Assembly: GCA_905215065.1 (NCBI GenBank)
Contig: CAJMOF010000026.1
Location: 1 to 17,113, forward strand
Origin: an uncultured bacterium
GTDB lineage: Bacteria; Actinomycetota; Coriobacteriia; Coriobacteriales; Coriobacteriaceae
DNA: 17,113 nt
Direction: 5' to 3'
The first letter of the stretch is position 1, and each line of letters opens with the position of its first letter. Shown here in pieces: positions 16,606-17,113 of this stretch. The notes under the pieces are model-generated. The model saw nothing but the letters and a program-made list of their open reading frames with translations, was not told the DNA's origin and ran no database searches. The translations under genes and the position numbers were made by a program.

Positions 16606-16959
16606 GTGGAGCGTATGAAGTACAAGACGACGGCAAAGTTGGTCATTCAAGCGTGCGACAAGGATCTGCCGGGCGTCTTCGGCCACGGCTGTGTCTTGCT
16701 GCTGCAAGGTATCGCCCGCGAGCACTCGCTCAACCGCGCCGCCAAGAGCATGGGCATGGCCTATTCCAAAGCGTGGCGTATTGTAAACGAGGCCGAAGGA
16801 CAGCTGGACTGCAAGCTCATCGAGCGCGACGGCGCCCGCGGATCCACGCTCACGCCGGCCGGCGAGCGAGCCATAGCGGTCTACGAGGAGCTGCAGGCCG
16901 ACATCAACCAGGTCATCGCCACTAAAGCCGACGCCCTCATCGCCAGCATCAAAGAGTAG
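16606..16959 (+). CDS. Stand-alone ModE-type winged helix-turn-helix regulator
   Basis: A 117-aa protein resembling only the N-terminal DNA-binding domain of ModE/LysR-like regulators. FGHGCVLLLQGIA (about 25-37) fits the first helix, SLNRAAKSMGMAYSKAWRIVNEAEGQL (41-67) the helix-turn-helix and dimer helix, and LIERDGARGSTLTPAGERAI (71-90) the wing and its C-terminal helix. The molybdate-binding Mop/TOBE domains of full ModE are absent, leaving about 25 residues after the wing, so the signal sensed is unknown. Two starts are possible: GTG 16606 (used here; GGGGAG two bases upstream) or ATG 16615 (GGAG three bases upstream). It is divergent from guaB with overlapping promoters, so autoregulation or control of guaB is plausible but unproven. 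Confidence 0.8.
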   Translation: MERMKYKTTAKLVIQACDKDLPGVFGHGCVLLLQGIAREHSLNRAAKSMGMAYSKAWRIVNEAEGQLDCKLIERDGARGSTLTPAGERAIAVYEELQADINQVIATKADALIASIKE

Positions 16960-16960
16960 C

Positions 16961-17058
16961 CAATTTGGGACGGGGCTTTTTTAGCTACCCATCCAGAGCA
17001 TTCTTGACTCATAGCCAAAATTGACAATGGGTAGCTAAAAAAGCCCCGTCCCAAATTG
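16961..17058. repeat. Perfect 32-bp inverted repeat with 34-nt loop
   Basis: Arms 16961-16992 and 17027-17058 are exact reverse complements over 32 bp, without mismatch. Each arm contains GGGACGGGGCTTTTTTAGC or its complement. The element begins one base after the regulator's stop codon. A T6 run lies inside the 5' arm rather than after the stem, so it is not a normal terminator, and a strong terminator follows at 17065. Perfect arm identity implies recent origin or selection for pairing. It may be a dispersed palindromic element, an RNase III-type substrate or a cruciform site. Confidence 0.75.
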
Positions 17059-17064
17059 TGAACT

Positions 17065-17106
17065 GCCTCCCATTTCTTGGACATGAGAAATGGGAGGCTT
17101 TCTTTA
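17065..17106 (+). terminator. Strong intrinsic terminator of the ModE-like gene
   Basis: GCCTCCCATTTCT (17065-17077) and its exact complement (17086-17098) form a 13-bp stem with an 8-nt loop, followed by TTTCTTT on the plus strand. On the opposite strand the tail is AGTTCAC, so the direction is clearly plus. It would end transcription of the regulator gene after the 98-bp inverted repeat. Confidence 0.85.
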
Positions 17107-17113
17107 TGCGCGT

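Noticed and set aside
16961..17106. CRISPR repeats or IS end
   Set aside because: The repeat is inverted and occurs once, with no spacer array, transposase or visible target duplication.

Overview
The window (~17.1 kb, about 60% G+C) is a core-genome segment of an actinobacterium, most likely class Coriobacteriia and probably Collinsella or a close relative. This is inferred from G+C content, gene order and protein flavour (for example the SigA and IMP dehydrogenase types); no database search was possible. All genes but one lie on the minus strand.

Right to left along the minus strand, the largest unit is rimP-nusA-infB-rbfA-nrnA-truB-ribF-dnaG-rpoD (11815 down to 304). Junctions are overlapping or only 1-15 nt wide, except nusA-infB (91 nt) and dnaG-rpoD (about 110 nt). 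The genes look like one long transcription unit joining ribosome maturation (RimP, RbfA), transcription elongation/termination (NusA), translation initiation (IF2), nanoRNA/pAp turnover (NrnA), tRNA pseudouridylation (TruB), flavin cofactor synthesis (RibF), replication priming (DnaG) and the housekeeping sigma factor (SigA). A promoter-like sequence (11894-11922) precedes rimP. It is followed at once by a possible three-codon minigene and an intrinsic terminator placed before the rimP ribosome binding site, so the operon appears to be attenuated in its leader.

Upstream are two separately promoted minus-strand genes. leuS (12074-14650) follows a 141-bp imperfect palindrome that occupies nearly its whole 5' leader. 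guaB (14911-16422) encodes an IMP dehydrogenase that, as recalled, matches the divergent Tritrichomonas foetus enzyme down to residue numbering. Divergent from guaB, on the plus strand, is a 117-aa stand-alone ModE-type winged-helix regulator (16606-16959). The two promoters overlap, with the -35 of one lying on the -10 of the other. Downstream of the regulator are a perfect 32-bp inverted repeat and a strong intrinsic terminator.

The left end (1-303) holds no gene. It has a strong-looking promoter firing leftwards out of the window, a 100-bp long-hairpin element containing a terminator, and a second 13-bp perfect hairpin just after rpoD. The least explained items are the three long intergenic palindromes (161-260, 14661-14801, 16961-17058), the attenuator-like leader of the rimP-nusA-infB operon, and a Cys3His zinc-ribbon-like tail on NusA. 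No mobile element, CRISPR array, tRNA or rRNA was found.
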